64,000 bases of DNA from Heterobilharzia americana. Its lineage: Eukaryota > Platyhelminthes > Trematoda > Strigeidida > Schistosomatidae. Location of the stretch: assembly GCA_944470555.2 (NCBI GenBank), contig OX104127.1:136232786-136296785 (forward strand), in the 5' to 3' direction. Each line of letters starts with the position of its first letter. The stretch's first letter is position 1. Made by a program: the position numbers and the translations under genes. Shown piece after piece: positions 34,985-46,930 of the stretch. Under the pieces are notes generated by a model that had not been told where the DNA came from, did no database searches, and saw only the letters and a list, made by a program, of their open reading frames with translations.

Positions 34985-37900
34985 TCATCACCATCAATAT
35001 CAACATAGGACTAGGCATTACTGTGTAACGGTCTGAGTTGCCACAGCTCATATCAGTACACCAAGTAAAAAGTCAGTGAAGCGGAAGATGAAGATAAGAA
35101 AATTCAGTCAAAAGAAATATAAAGCACTCGGAGAAGAAAAGGAAGAATGAGAAAATGAGATTCGGTGTAGCGTCGTTAAGATGAGGATAATGTTATGTAG
35201 ACATCTGCGCCACTGACATCGGTTCTCAGCCATGTGATCACCTAGAGTCTCCAACCACTGGTTCCTCTTGTCCCGTGGACCTCAACCGCCTAGTCTGCAT
35301 CGCCCCTTATGTCTCAGACCAACAGTCAGAGACTTCATACATTGATGCCATGTTTTAGTCTGGCCACCTTGGGCTTTTTACCAGCCTGAACCTACTCCGG
35401 CCAACATTGTGTGACGAGGCAGTCGGCGGCTAGGCATACGTAACACATGTCCCAACCAGCCATCTCAATCGATGAAGGTTCACAACCTCGTCAACTGATT
35501 TACCTCTTCTCCCTAAAACTCTACATCTGACGTTTGCGTTACTCACGTGGTGACACCACGGAGTACGGCGGCCTATACTACGAAGGCAACGGTGGTCAAA
35601 CACCTGAAGCCAGCCTTCTTATGTACTCCACCTTCGATGGCCATGTTTCACAGCCATAGAGTAGAAGAGAGTGGACTGCTGGGCAGTACACGCGACCCTT
35701 AATAGACACTCGGATATCACGGCGGCGCCACAGGTGGCGTAGGTTGGCGAAAGCCAGTCGAGCATTTTGTATCCGTGCAGAGATTTCATCGTCCACTGAG
35801 CCACCAGGGTAGGGCTGATCCTACTTCCCAGGTGAGTGAAGTGGTCGACACACTCAATCACTACACTCTCTATTGTTAGCCATGGTCGTGCACCGTTGAA
35901 GACCAATCGTGGAGCAACAATTTGCATTTGGGTGGTGAGAAACGCATCCCAAACATTCTCAAATTGCCACTCAAAGTGTTCAGAAGACTCTGCATTTTGT
36001 CAGCGTCTTCGCCTAACAGGGCAATGTCATCTAGGTCTAACAAAAATTCTCCTACGATTAGGTCAACGTCTGTGTAATCAGGTGACGAGAGGAGAACCTC
36101 CGTAAGAATATATATGATGAAATTGAATGAGAATGGAGACAGTGGGTAGTCTTGACGGACACCACTCAACGAGTGCAACTCTCTGGATATCTTACCATAG
36201 GCTCTAACATGCCCACAAGTGTTCGAGTAGAGAGCATTCAATAAGGTGATGTACTTACTCGGTAGGCCTTTCAGTGAGAGACATTACCATAAGACTTCTC
36301 GATCGGTGGAGTCGAATGCCGCCTTCAGGTCGAGAAACACAACTATTGTCGGGCGTCGGTAGGCGTCCCTGTGTTCCGAAATGTGGCTCAGCGTGAATAT
36401 TTGGTCGATACACCCTCGGTTGGGTCTAAATCCTGCCTGGTTTTGTCGGGCTTGCCGTTTCCGAGCTCCACTCAGGCGTCAAAGTATTATAGAACCCAGG
36501 TTCTTGGACACTATGTTCGTCAGGCTGATTCCTCTATGATTATCACAAGAGGACTTCTCGCCTTTCTTGAAGACTGGAATAATCAGTAATTTAGACGAGT
36601 CAGAAGGGATCGTATTTGACTCCCACATACTAGTTAACACTTCCGTTAATCTGACTAAGAGCACTCTACCACCATTCTTGTATACCTCAGGAGTTAGTTC
36701 GTCTAGTCCTGCTGCCGTTTTGCGTTTCAAGTTACCTACAGCTTTCTCGACTTCTGCTAGTGTTGGGGGGTCTATCTCAATGTTCCACTCAGGATCTGAC
36801 TGGATAGCGGGCAATGCAATGGTGGCTGGAGGTCAGTTAAACTGTTCCTCAAAGTGTTCTGCCCATCGTTCCAGTCGTCTCCTTTGCGGATGAATCGCAG
36901 ATCCGTCCTTCTCTGCTATAGCCTCACTAACCACAGTTGACCTTTTCTCCCCAGTTTCCTTATTAAGTCTAAATAACTGTCTACTGTCACCAATCGCCTC
37001 TGCCTTTCCCATCTCTTTAGCCTTCACTGCCCACCACTGTTTGCAGTCGTTGCGTAGACTTTTTCTCAATCTACTTTTAAGTTGCGCCTGCTCTTCATTG
37101 TACTCAGAGCCAACAGGGATGCGATCACGTACATTCATTAGTTCGGAAGAAGCTGGTGATATCCACTGGCTCTTTTTAGCCACTATTTTGGAGTCGGCTA
37201 CAGTCTTCAGTGCTGCTTTTACAGCAGACTGGAGACGGTGCCAAGCTTCTTCTCTTCCGATAACTGCCTAGCCAACTTCCCACTGAACACGGCTTTGAGG
37301 TTTTCGTTGTCCAGCAGCACTCGTAGTGGTTTTGTTGCCAAATTTTTCCTACATCCATTGAGACGCAGGCATATATGCGCTCGGATCAGCGCATGGTCGC
37401 TATCCAATCATGTACTTCAGAAGGAGCGGTAGTCTTCCACCGATCCTCTCCAGCGATGACTAATAGCAATGTGGTCTATCTGTTTCCATCGCTGAGTTGA
37501 GCTCGGTGGACGCCAGGTCAGACAGTGTCTTTTTTATGTCTGAAATTTGTGCTAGCTAAAAATAGGCGGTTATCTGAGGACAGTTGTAGTAAGCAATCAC
37601 CGTTATCTGTACGTCCAATCGGGGTTCCGAAAGTGCCACCTAAGTGCTTTTCTGCCTCACTCAGTCTACCCACCTGTGCATTGAAGTCACCTGCAACAAC
37701 TACCACGTCCAAACGTTTGGCTTTCGAGAGGAGGCTAGACACTTTACGTTAGAACTCGTCTTTCACTTCATCTGAACTGCAGTCAGTGGGTGCGTAATCA
37801 GAGATTACAAAAAGACAACGGCGAGTTTCACTATTCCTTTTAGTTTTCGCTGTGCCGTTCAGTCGGATAGCACAGTGGCGACTATCAACTGAGGTCCAGC

Positions 37901-38910
37901 CTAGTAGTGAGTTTCCTGCCCTAGTGCTTAATCCTATGCATACACCTGCAAGACCGCTAGAGCTAGCCATCGGATCTCCAGAAACTCGAACAGTAAATCT
38001 TGCGGATTCACCAGATTTGCCGGGAGAGGTCAGGTGAATAATCGCACTTGGGTCCTGTATGCGTGTCTCAAACACAGCGCACATCTATGGCCGAGTTGCT
38101 AGAGTATTTTTTGCCAGCGAAGCCTATTGACCAATTTGACGGAGGGTGTGGACATTGAAGGCTCCAGTATGTAATTTGGAGCGTGGTTTAAGGAAACCTA
38201 GGATGCTGTTCTGTGGACCCAGATCGTTGTCGAAGGCTGCAGAGGTAGGAGAAATTGAAGATGGTGTAGTATCACTAGTTGAGAGACGTGAAGGAAAATT
38301 AGAAGGTAATGATGGAAAGGTGGATAACAGTCTGAGGAAACGTGATTGCTGACTCAGTTATGAGGGCGGTTGACACTTCCCGGCTGCCCACACCGTGAAA
38401 GGCTGTTTCTTTCTAAGGTACCTGAAAGAGATTTATGTGACCGCAGAGCCCATCGGATATCTGCTTGAGGCCTGTCATACGCAACCTTTTGTGTGTATAG
38501 TTGTTTTAAACTTTTGTATTTTTGGGGCCGGATGGTCGAAAAGAAACGACAAATGAACCAACACCGCCGGCCCGGCAGAACGTGGAGTATGGTAGAGTGT
38601 GTCATTTTTGGGCCCGATCTTTTCTAACCCCCCTTCCACTGAGAAGGCAGCATCAGCATGCACTGCTGGTCATTCAAGGGAAATACCTTACTGCTGCCAC
38701 ACCCCATCCAGCTAGCAACAGTACGACTTCACCCTCAGACCCCCATCATAGTGTAGCAATTTACACCACAACGGTAACTGCTTTTCGTCTAACCACAGTT
38801 CGACAGACCTTTCTGGTATGGTAGGACCTCGACGGAACAATTGTTTCACCAGCATAGCTCGTTGGGTCATTGTGATTATGCAAGCTCGACCACCACGTCA
38901 AGGTAGCAGC
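34985..38910 (-). mobile_element. Full-span RTE-type (SR2-like) LINE copy, inactivated
   Basis: This is the only RTE copy running from 5' UTR to 3' tail. On the minus strand the 5' UTR is 38910-38085, and the endonuclease is 38084-37749 and 37742-37518 (MCAVFETRIQDP, VDSRHCAIRLNG, DYAPTDCSSDE, AGDFNAQVGRLS, RTDNGD). The domain end is 37407-37219 (DSDHALIRAH) and the linker 37183-36833. The RT is 36814-36479 (KTAAGLDELTPEVYK, FKKGEKSSCDNHRGISLTN) and 36241-35876 (SGVRQDYPLSPFSFNF). The C-terminus is 35927-35596, and the tail reaches about 34985. The catalytic box is lost: where relatives have LDLEYADDIVLL, this copy reads LDLDDIALL, an in-frame loss of three residues. There is also a stop in LW*CLSL near 36290. 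A dead copy. Confidence 0.85.
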
Positions 38911-39279
38911 TATCGATCAGAGTAGAAAAGGCTGTATGTAGTGGTACACCACGTCAGTAACATAGAAGTCAGGCCTAGAGTTTCGGACAGAAGAGAAAAG
39001 TCAGTTGTTGAGGTTGTAAACTTTCATCAACTCAGGTGATTGAGTCATGTGTTATCCCTACCTAGTCACTATCTTCCTTGTCGCACAATGTTAGCTGAAG
39101 TATGTTTAGGTTGGGAAAAGATTAGGGGTGGCTGAACTAAAAAATGACATCAGTTCACGAAGCTTCTGGCTATTGGTCTCAGCTGTAGAAGGGGATGTAA
39201 ATCTCCTGGTTGGGGTCCGGGTTACAACAGGAACCCGTGATTGGTGACTAGAGGATGTGGGTCAGAATCGGTTTCAGTG

Positions 39280-39480
39280 GCGTGGGCGTATCCGCATATT
39301 ATCTTCATACTAGTCGACATAATGAATTTTAGCTTTACTTTTTTCCGCCTTGTCCTTCTTTCATGACTTTCTACCACTTTTGACTGCTTTCTTCCTTGAC
39401 TTTTATCTTTCTTCTCAGTGCATTTTTAGTTGATGTGCTGATGTGTTGCAACTTGAACTGTAATGTAAGGTTGTACGTTG
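39280..39480 (+). mobile_element. RTE 3' UTR fragment
   Basis: The T/C-rich block 'cttgtccttctttcatgact' and the later 'gtgctgatgtgttgcaact' and 'gtaaggttgtacgttg' parallel the 3' UTRs at 35000-35230 (reverse strand) and 45800-45970. Short and without coding sequence. Confidence 0.4.
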
Positions 39481-39639
39481 GTGTTATCTATCTTATTTTT
39501 CTCTGTGATGGTCTAGCATACCATTGTCTTCGTTCTAGTCTTCCTCATAAACTCGAATGACTGCTGAGTATTACCTAATTTTGATAGCCCATTCTTCTCT
39601 TTTGGCACTTGCTACTGCACATGATCATTACGAAAACTT

Positions 39640-39900
39640 AGTCCATTTTAGTTCAGGTTACTTTCACTGTTAACAATGTTCTTGGCCATCTGGAATAGGT
39701 TTTCTGCATCAGTCATTTCGGATGAGTTTGTGGAATTCCACAAGCTTTTGCTAACATTTAGATTTAAGTTACCAACTATCTTACCTGATGTTTCTGCAGT
39801 ACACTAAACAATAATCCATCTGGATAAAAGTTGATGTCATGTTCATAAAAATGCTAACTCTTCTATTTATGAATGCTTGATTTGGTGAGTGCATTTTCTC
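39640..39900 (-). mobile_element. RTE linker relic
   Basis: Read on plus, 'ttctgcatcagtcatttcggatga' and 'tttaagttaccaactatc' follow the same order as 'ctggcatcagtcaattcagatga' and 'gtaggttaccaattgtc' in the linker at 10738-10820. No frame survives. Confidence 0.45.
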
Positions 39901-40099
39901 ATTAGCCCTCACAATATGTGCTACACTGCTTACTGCGCAAAAGTAAACTTAGTTGCTTAATTTTGCTTTTTCCACGCAGATGCTGTACTTCTGATTAATT
40001 AAATACGCTCACCAAGATGTTTGCATGCATCTTACTAAAGTGTTACCATGGTCCAAGTAAGCATCCCAAAGACAGCTTATAGCTATTTAAACTATGTTC

Positions 40100-40250
40100 A
40101 CCATTGGGCTGGTTTTGTCTAGCTGTGGTTCCATTGGTTTAGGCATCCACGTAGTATAATAAACCCTCATACAATAGGTATCACTCATTGCCTACTGCAA
40201 GAATGTGCCCTAAGTTGTTGAGTGCATTTCGATTTTTTTTCGACTTACCT
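40100..40250 (+). repeat. tRNA-derived SINE, family 1 (tail part)
   Basis: The sequence shares the tail 'ctcatacaataggtatc...gcctactgcaagaatgt' with the copy at 50015-50060. A degenerate tRNA-like head may lie at 40100-40150. Family 1 copies also occur at 48495, 48865, 49890, 55040 and 59580. Confidence 0.5.
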
Positions 40251-40379
40251 GATTTTTGTGGACCTCCTAGTGAAATAATGTCTCTGTGTGTCTGAAATTA
40301 GTGTTGACCAGGACAAAATATAGGAGGTAGTCATCGTTGTCAGTTTGCAGGCATGGAATACAGTAGATATCCCCAAAAT

Positions 40380-40770
40380 GCTTTCAGACAGACAAAATCA
40401 ACGTAAAGCCTCCCAGATAATTACATCAGTTCAAGTTACCACACTTCACAGTAGCTTACAGAGAACAAGTGAATAGGAAAAGAGTGATATTAAAAAAGAC
40501 CAAGATGCACTGGAGGAGAACATTTTGAAAATAAAGGTTGGTGAAAACATACGAACTTTAGGCGATGTCTAAGAGTGAATACATCTGCATCATTGTGACC
40601 GGTTTTCAGCCATCGCCAAGAGTCCTCAACCACTGACTCCTGTCGTCTCAGTGACCCCAACCAGGTACCCTACACCTCCTTATGTGGTTCAGATTAGGAG
40701 TTACAGACTCCGTGAACTAGTGCCACGTCTTCGTCTGGCCACCCTAGACCTTCTTCCAGCAGAAAGGTTC
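40380..40770 (-). mobile_element. RTE 3' tail relic
   Basis: A block order beginning 'acagacaaaatcaacgtaaagcc' and continuing 'gttttcagccatcgccaagagtcctcaaccactgact' and 'gtgccacgtcttcgtctggccacc' is shared with 6840-7190, 43400-43740 and 46540-46910. The 75-codon plus-strand ORF at 40651-40878 is not a gene; its first half overlaps this repeat. Confidence 0.5.
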
Positions 40771-41928
40771 GAAAAAGAGTTAAACATTATCGAAATAGAT
40801 GTTGAAGAGAACGAATACTCTGAGAAACTTATTATTGAGTTTGAAAAGAAATTGCAAAAAACTAAACACAGCTATTGAAAAAAAAAGGTTTTGATTCGTC
40901 TTGTATCCAAAGAGAATGTAATATCCAACGAAATAGATACAAGGATAAAAAAAATTTGTTAAAAACGTTTTTGTATAGCCAAATTTGTATCATTCAGTAC
41001 ATAACACCACACGCTAACTAAAATATTTTAGAGTGATTATGTATCATGCAAGTATCACCCTCGTACAGTGTTTATAAATTTCGGTACACGTTCGGTAAAA
41101 ATCACTTCAGAAGTACTCCACAAAGATTTTCCACTCAGTTTTCTCAAGAAATTTCCAAAAATGTATGCTTTAAGAGAAGCAAGGTTCTGACTAGTGCAGT
41201 TACTATATATCTTAATAAAATAGGATGTCTGGTCTTATTTCTTAAGCCTTTAAAATAGTAAACATGGAGTAAGTGCCAAAAGTAATTCGCTTCATTGAAG
41301 CTATTGCGGCAAAGTGATCCCCACTCAACCTGCATATAGAAACAGGTGTGGATAAGTTTTTAGTCCCATGGTAACAGTATTTTAATCTTATTTTCCTTCA
41401 TTTGAAATTGCTTTCATTTCACTCATCTACTGATTTCAGTCTTATAAACCCAAATTTTTCTCAGTTGTTTGGTAACCTCGTAGGTACCACTAGTTTCTCC
41501 TTTTCTTTTTATTCCTTTTAGGCAGTTTGTATCTAATGAGAAACCATGTGATAAAATGTCGTTTTATTATGTTAATTTCCTCTTCTTTGCTTTGTTAAAA
41601 CTTATCAAGAGAACCAAATGTATACGGAAGAAAGTAATAGTTATAGAAAGTAGAAAGTAATAGTTAGTCACCACAAGATAAAAAGAATTAAGGTTGGAAA
41701 AAAGAAAATGGAAACTTGGCTGCCTGGTTTGTATATGACGTTTTTGTATAAAAAATATCCGAAAGCAATTAAATAAATTGATTGTTAGCAGTTGCAATTA
41801 AATATAAACTTCATAACCCTTGTCTGTATATATACCTATTCATTTTTCTCTATTTTGTTTGTAAATGTTTTAATTTTACTTTATTTTTACAAAAACGTTT
41901 TTGATTTAATTTACTTTTAGTCATTAAA
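40771..41928. promoter_or_regulatory. AT-rich region upstream of the eIF2B epsilon gene
   Basis: Non-repetitive, very AT-rich DNA leading to the start codon at 41929. Promoter and 5' UTR must be here or slightly upstream; no motif is distinctive. A pyrimidine-rich 'ttacttttag' just before the ATG could be a splice acceptor for a leader. Confidence 0.35.
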
Positions 41929-42684
41929 ATGAACAAATCAAAGAATAACAGAACGAAACAGAAAGCTTCCGCAGATAATGTGATGAAAAATACATCTGTT
42001 TTTGGGCAGATAGATAAAGAACTGTCTGCAGTGCTTATTGCGGATCTTTTGTCTGATCGTTTTGAACCTTTGAGTGAACATATTCCCCCGTGTTTACTTC
42101 CACTAAGTAATGTACCCGTATTATACATGAATTTATCCACTCTTGCATCGGATGGCTTCAAAAATATCCTAATATATACTATTAAAAGTTACAGAAAAAT
42201 TCAGGCATTCATAAATCAGGTCAAATTAAACAACTGGTTTCCCGGATTGAAGATTTTTGTAAGAAATGTTGAAAAATGTCATAATTTAGGTGATATAATG
42301 CGTGATCTTGAGTCAAACGAATTTCTTAATGGAGTATCAGATTTCCTACTTGCTCCTGCTGATCTGATCTGCGGGGTTTCATTATCGAAATTTGTACAAA
42401 AACACAAAGAACAACGCGAACAAGAACCTAATTTAATACTCACTCTTTTGTTACCTCCTTTGACTGAGGTGATAAGTCCAATGCAGTCATCTGAGTTCAA
42501 AGTTAACGTGATATTTTCTCGAACCAATAACAATCGTTTGATCAGCCTTTCTCGTGAATCTCAAGGTGACTTTTCTCCAATTCTGATTGGTGACGTCATG
42601 AAATCTGGAGAAGTCATCGAATCATCCCAGTTGATGGATGTTCAGCTGGCTATATGTAGCAACCATATACCACCATTATTTCAA
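41929..42684 (+). CDS. EIF2B5: eIF2B epsilon, exon 1 (nucleotidyltransferase-like domain)
   Basis: eIF2B epsilon is the catalytic subunit of the cytosolic complex that reloads eIF2 with GTP for translation initiation and is the target of the stress-response brake on translation. This exon gives residues 1-252, starting at ATG 41929 with a lysine-rich tail. It then carries the nucleotidyltransferase-like fold of the gamma/epsilon subunits: SAVLIADLLSDRFEPLS (where enzymes have a glycine-rich loop, this family has A-D-x-x-x-x-R-F), PPCLLPLSNVPVLYM, GDIMRDLE and SDFLLAPAD (where relatives have SDFLLVYGD). The exon ends at CAA|GTAAGT, phase 0; the few codons read past it belong to the intron. Intron 1 is 4,725 bp and filled with RTE pieces. 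Symbol follows the human orthologue. Confidence 0.93.
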
Positions 42685-43399
42685 GTAAGTTAGCATCATG
42701 CTTTTCTCAGTTTTTTATTGTCTCGAAGTTCAAGTTTATAATATTCTTTAGAAGTAAGCGCTGAGTTATGAGTTTAATTTACGCTTATGGGTTTTTCTTT
42801 ATTGTATATGAATTACTGCGGTGATTTGTCATTTTCGTTTAGTATTGTGTGCATTCCTTATTATTGTGAAATGAGGTTCCTGTATAAATAAATTGATAAG
42901 GTTGTATGAACTGGTTGTGTTGTATTCTTTCATGGGAATCGAGTGTTATTTCATCTTCATTTTGTGCTTACATACTATGAATTGTGTGCTTTGCGAACTT
43001 GGAAAAATAGTTAGATATGCCTATCAGTTGGGGCTTAGGCCTATCATTGGTCAAATAATGAAGCCGTAGCAAGGAGACAGGAAGATTAGTGATTAACGTT
43101 TATCAGGGTCACTTGAGGTTTTTTAAACTGCATTGGTTAACAAAATTTTTATATCAAGCAAGTAATACGCGCTATTGGATAGTTTTATGTCCACTAATAG
43201 TATTCTCCTTTTGGTATACATTATCCCATGAAAACGAGTAATCACAAAAGTATATTCTATGTATCATGTTTAGGAGAAAGACTTGGCATCATATTCGTTC
43301 CACTCAAGAAATTTAACTATCCTTAAGATATCTGACATAGTGTACAGTTGCTGCATCTTTTTCAACTATGGTGTAGGCATGGCACGATCACTGAAGACA

Positions 43400-43745
43400 G
43401 AAAAACAAGTCAAAGTAAAACCTGACACTGGTGTATTGACTCAACTCACTACACCTTATAGCAGCTTGCAGGAAAATAGCGGGCAGAATAGACAAAGTAT
43501 ATGATGAACAAGAACAAACAGATGACGATTTTGAAGGTGACACGAAGTAAATACCTCTGTGCCATTATGACAAATATAGAGCCATGTCATCAAGCGTCTC
43601 TAACCATTGATTCATGTCACATCGAAGGTCCCAGGTAAGTAGTTTAAGCGTCTGCAGATGACTCAGGTAATTAGTCAGAAACTTCTTGGACTTGTACCAC
43701 GTCTTGACCTTCTTCCAACTTTATCTCACATTTTGTAAGTAAAAA
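43400..43745 (-). mobile_element. RTE 3' tail relic in eIF2B intron 1
   Basis: It shows the same block order as 40380-40770 ('gtcaaagtaaaacctgacac', 'tcaagcgtctctaaccattgattc', 'ttggacttgtaccacgtcttgaccttcttccaac'). The small ORF at 43283-43504 partly overlaps it and is not a gene. Confidence 0.4.
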
Positions 43746-44029
43746 TCACGGATTTAGTATCTCCATTGGCATCGGCACCAGTCACAGTTAAACGGTTACA
43801 TGTTTAAGGCTTTTTTCAAAAGGCATTACCGCATATCACGGACACTGATTATTTGCTTCGGGAAATAGCTTGGATCATTAGTTAGAAGGATGACCAGTCA
43901 CTAAGAGTAATTGAAACGGAAAAGTTGGCTGTTTAGCGTGGATGTCGTAGTCACTACCTTGATTTCATAGGCTTCATATTGCAGCAATTTCCGTACATTC
44001 ACCAATTTTCTGGAAGTTTTATGCGGTTT

Positions 44030-45330
44030 CAGTGGAGCGAAATTCAGTTTGGCAAATTGTTACTTGAAAACATTGATGCGAGTACAATAGCAAGTGTGGG
44101 CTTTTTGTGCAAAGCAGCAGAACTTAACAGTTTGCCACCTGAAATTTTCAAGGATGGAGGTAGGAAATTGCTGATTACATTGACGGAGGTACTGTTTAGT
44201 GTTTGAGTATCAGAAGTGTTGCTGTCAGTCTGTTATACTTCACTGTTCATTCCAGTTTATAAGAAGGGACATATGTTTTACTGTGACAACCACTGACTAA
44301 TATTGTGTTCAAGATCCCAGAGACCATAGTTACCCAACACCTAAGTGGAGCTCGAGAAAACCAGTGAGGTTTCAGACCTGGACTAGAGTGCATCAATCAT
44401 ATTTTACCATCCGACAGGTTCTGGAACACAGGCAAACCTGCCGATGGCTGACGCCCCATATTTCTTGATCTGAAGGCGGTATTTAACTCTGTCGACCGTG
44501 TGGTGTTATGGGAGTGTCTGACTGTGAAAGGAGTAGCTAGCAAGTATATAATGCTCATTAAAGATCTCCACTCGAGCCTACGTGGCAGTGTGTGAGGTGT
44601 TATGGAGAGTTGTCATCAGAATTGCCGACAACTAATGATGTCCGGTAGAGATGCCCAGTATCACCATTCCTATTTAACTTCATCATTGATGTACTTACTG
44701 ATATAGCCTTGATTACATTTGACTTGACTTGACCTAGTGACTGGAGGTTGTCTGGTGGTCTTGGAGAATGCAGACGATATTGTCCTGCTAAGTGAAGATG
44801 CTAACAGAATGTAGGGTGTTTTGGACGCATTGAGCAGAAATCTGAGTATGTTTGGCATGCGTCTCGTATCTGTCAGATGTGAGGTGAGGCTTGACGACTG
44901 GTATGCAACGACTCCAAGTTTAAGAATCGAGAGTGAAGTAGTGGAATGTATCGGCCACTTTATTGTTCTGAGGAGTTTCATCAACTCGAACAAGCTGGTT
45001 GCTGAAGAAATCTCAGCTTGTATACAGAAGGCGCATTCAGTACTTGTCAACTTGCGTGATCTGTGGTGGTGGAGAGATATCCGACTATGTATCATAGGAC
45101 GATTACACTGCGCTGCAGTCCATTGTATCTTGTTATACGACTGTGGGACATGGTCGTTAAAAGTAGAGAATATGAAGGAGTTACAGGCTTTGATCACAGA
45201 TGTCTTCGTAGCATTGCTTACATTTGGTGGAATCCACATGTGAGCAGTACTGAGGCTAGGCGCGAAGCAAGGTAAGGAAAGCAAGTCCACGGATGGTGGG
45301 GTTGTCAACGTTAGTCGACTGAGGTGACAC
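44030..45330 (+). mobile_element. RTE-type LINE relic (reverse transcriptase) in eIF2B intron 1
   Basis: RT blocks lie in order on plus: LPPEIFKDGGRKLL at about 44137, a PVYKKGH-like block at about 44256, a GLECINHILPSDR-like block at about 44385, and a palm with a damaged FLDLKAVFNSVDR at about 44460. These are followed by VVLENADDIVLLSEDA at about 44755, DALSRNLSMFGMR, and a C-terminal part to about 45243. Y is replaced by N in the catalytic box and a stop follows at NRM*. Positions 44298-45162 are about 99% identical to 8301-7439 in inverse orientation, with the same substitution and the same stop. It is inserted in the sense direction of the host gene. Confidence 0.75.
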
Positions 45331-45334
45331 ACAT

Positions 45335-45510
45335 TATCCTCATCTTAATCGCTAAACTTAATCTCATCATTTTCTCATTCCTCTCTTTTACTACTTTCTA
45401 CTTCTTTTGACCAATTACTTTTTCTTCTTCGTCTTCCATTTTATTGTCCTGTTACTTGTGCCGGAACTTGGACGGTTACGCAGTAATGCTTGGTCCTATA
45501 TTGATCTTGA
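45335..45510 (+). mobile_element. RTE 3' UTR block
   Basis: The T/C-rich block 'attatcctcatcttaat...ctcatcattttctcattcctctc' to 'cagtaatgcttggtcctatattgatcttgattgtaatgatg' matches, in the same order, the 3' UTR of the minus copy (35185-34985). It closes one RTE copy, yet C-terminal coding sequence follows directly (45510 on), so two RTE pieces are joined here. Confidence 0.55.
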
Positions 45511-46015
45511 TTGTAATGATGTTGAGATGACTTGGACATGTGTTGCATATGCTGAGCCACCGCCTACCTCGATATGCCATGCTAGGGGAAGTTGGATTCG
45601 GTTGGAAGGGGATTCAGAGTGGCCAGACTAAGACGTGGCACCAATCCATAAAGTCTTTTACTTTTGGTCTGAGCCGCGTGAGGAGGTATGAAGTGCTTGG
45701 TTGGGGTCTACGAGATGGTAGGAATCAGTGTTTGAGGAATCTTCGTGACATGGTTGAGAATCGGCCACATTGGAGCAGACGTGTTCACTTCTAGAGATCT
45801 TCTGAAGCTTGAATGTTTGCACTAACCTTCATCTCCAAACAGTTTATTCTCCCACATGACTTCATCTTCTTTGATATCACTCTTTTTCTATCCAACTGTT
45901 CTTTGTATTCTACTGTGAAGTGTGACAGGTTCAACCGATGTAGTTGTGTGCGAGGTTGTACGTTGATTTTGTCTGTCGTACGTTTAAAGCTTCAGTGGAA
46001 TAAAAACTCGATTGC
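45511..46015 (+). mobile_element. RTE C-terminus and 3' UTR of a second copy
   Basis: The frame 45540-45794 matches the C-terminal end of the RTE polyprotein (HRLPRYAMLGEVGFGWK, then LGWGLRDGRNQCLRNL). It is followed by a T/C-rich 3' UTR with 'gtgcgaggttgtacgttg' at about 45948. The open frame of 84 codons is well kept. No RT of this copy remains in front of it. Confidence 0.6.
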
Positions 46016-46539
46016 ATGAAACTTATGTAAAATCTCTTGGATCCTCTGGCTTGGAGACGAATAATAATATTGTTCGTTATCTCACTGATCGAGATTGGCA
46101 TTTACTGTTCATGTACGAAACTTAGGGGTGATATTAGTTGACAGTCATTCTGCTTTCACTCCTACGTATTAATGTTGAAAGTTGAACAAATGATTTGTTA
46201 TTCGGTCTGAATTTTAGATCGATGTAAGTGAACATAAATACAACTCACTGTGTTCATTATACATACATAGTATACGGTTTGTTTTATTATTCTCTTTTTA
46301 CCTCAAGTCACTAGGAGAGTTACATCAATCCATATTTAACCTTAGCCATGAACAGTAATCTTATGCATGTTGTTTTCAGATTTCTGTCCAAGAGTTATGT
46401 GTGTCAAATTATTTCATTTTTACACTCAATGTGTCAGAAAAATGTCTGTTTTGTCACCTTTGTATAAACTGCTTTAACCTATTTCAAAGAAGGTTAGTTT
46501 ATCACTGGTTTAATCAACCCACAGCATACACTTATTCTG

Positions 46540-46930
46540 GGGTGCAGGTGAAAACTGACAGACAAATGAACGCAAAACCTGATATGTTTCCATCACTTCA
46601 AGTGTCCATAATTCACAGTAGCATGTGGAGAATACTTGAATAGAGAAAGATTAAATGTTAAGATGAATCAAAGGTATATGAGTGGAGAAATAAATAAATG
46701 GTTATTGAAAATGTCAGAGAATAAATGCATCTACGCCGATGTATTCGATTTTCAGTTACTTCACCAAGATTCTCCAACCGTTGATTTCTGTCATCTCGAT
46801 AACTCCAGCTAGGGAATTTTAACTTCTGTACATGGTTCAGACAAACTGTCAAAGACTTGTTCTGGTCACAATTAGCCTTGTTCCAACACAACCTGTTTCA
46901 TGATAGCTCTTGGTGTTCTTCATACGAATA
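46540..46930 (-). mobile_element. RTE 3' tail relic in eIF2B intron 1
   Basis: It has the same block order as the 40380-40770 relic ('gacaaatgaacgcaaaacc', 'attcacagtagcatgtggag', 'tcaccaagattctccaaccgttgattt', 'ctgtcaaagacttgttctggtcac'). Antisense to the host gene. Confidence 0.45.

Noticed and set aside
44670..45332. 220-codon minus-strand ORF
   Set aside because: It is the antisense reading of the RTE reverse transcriptase; the sense strand has the family motifs.
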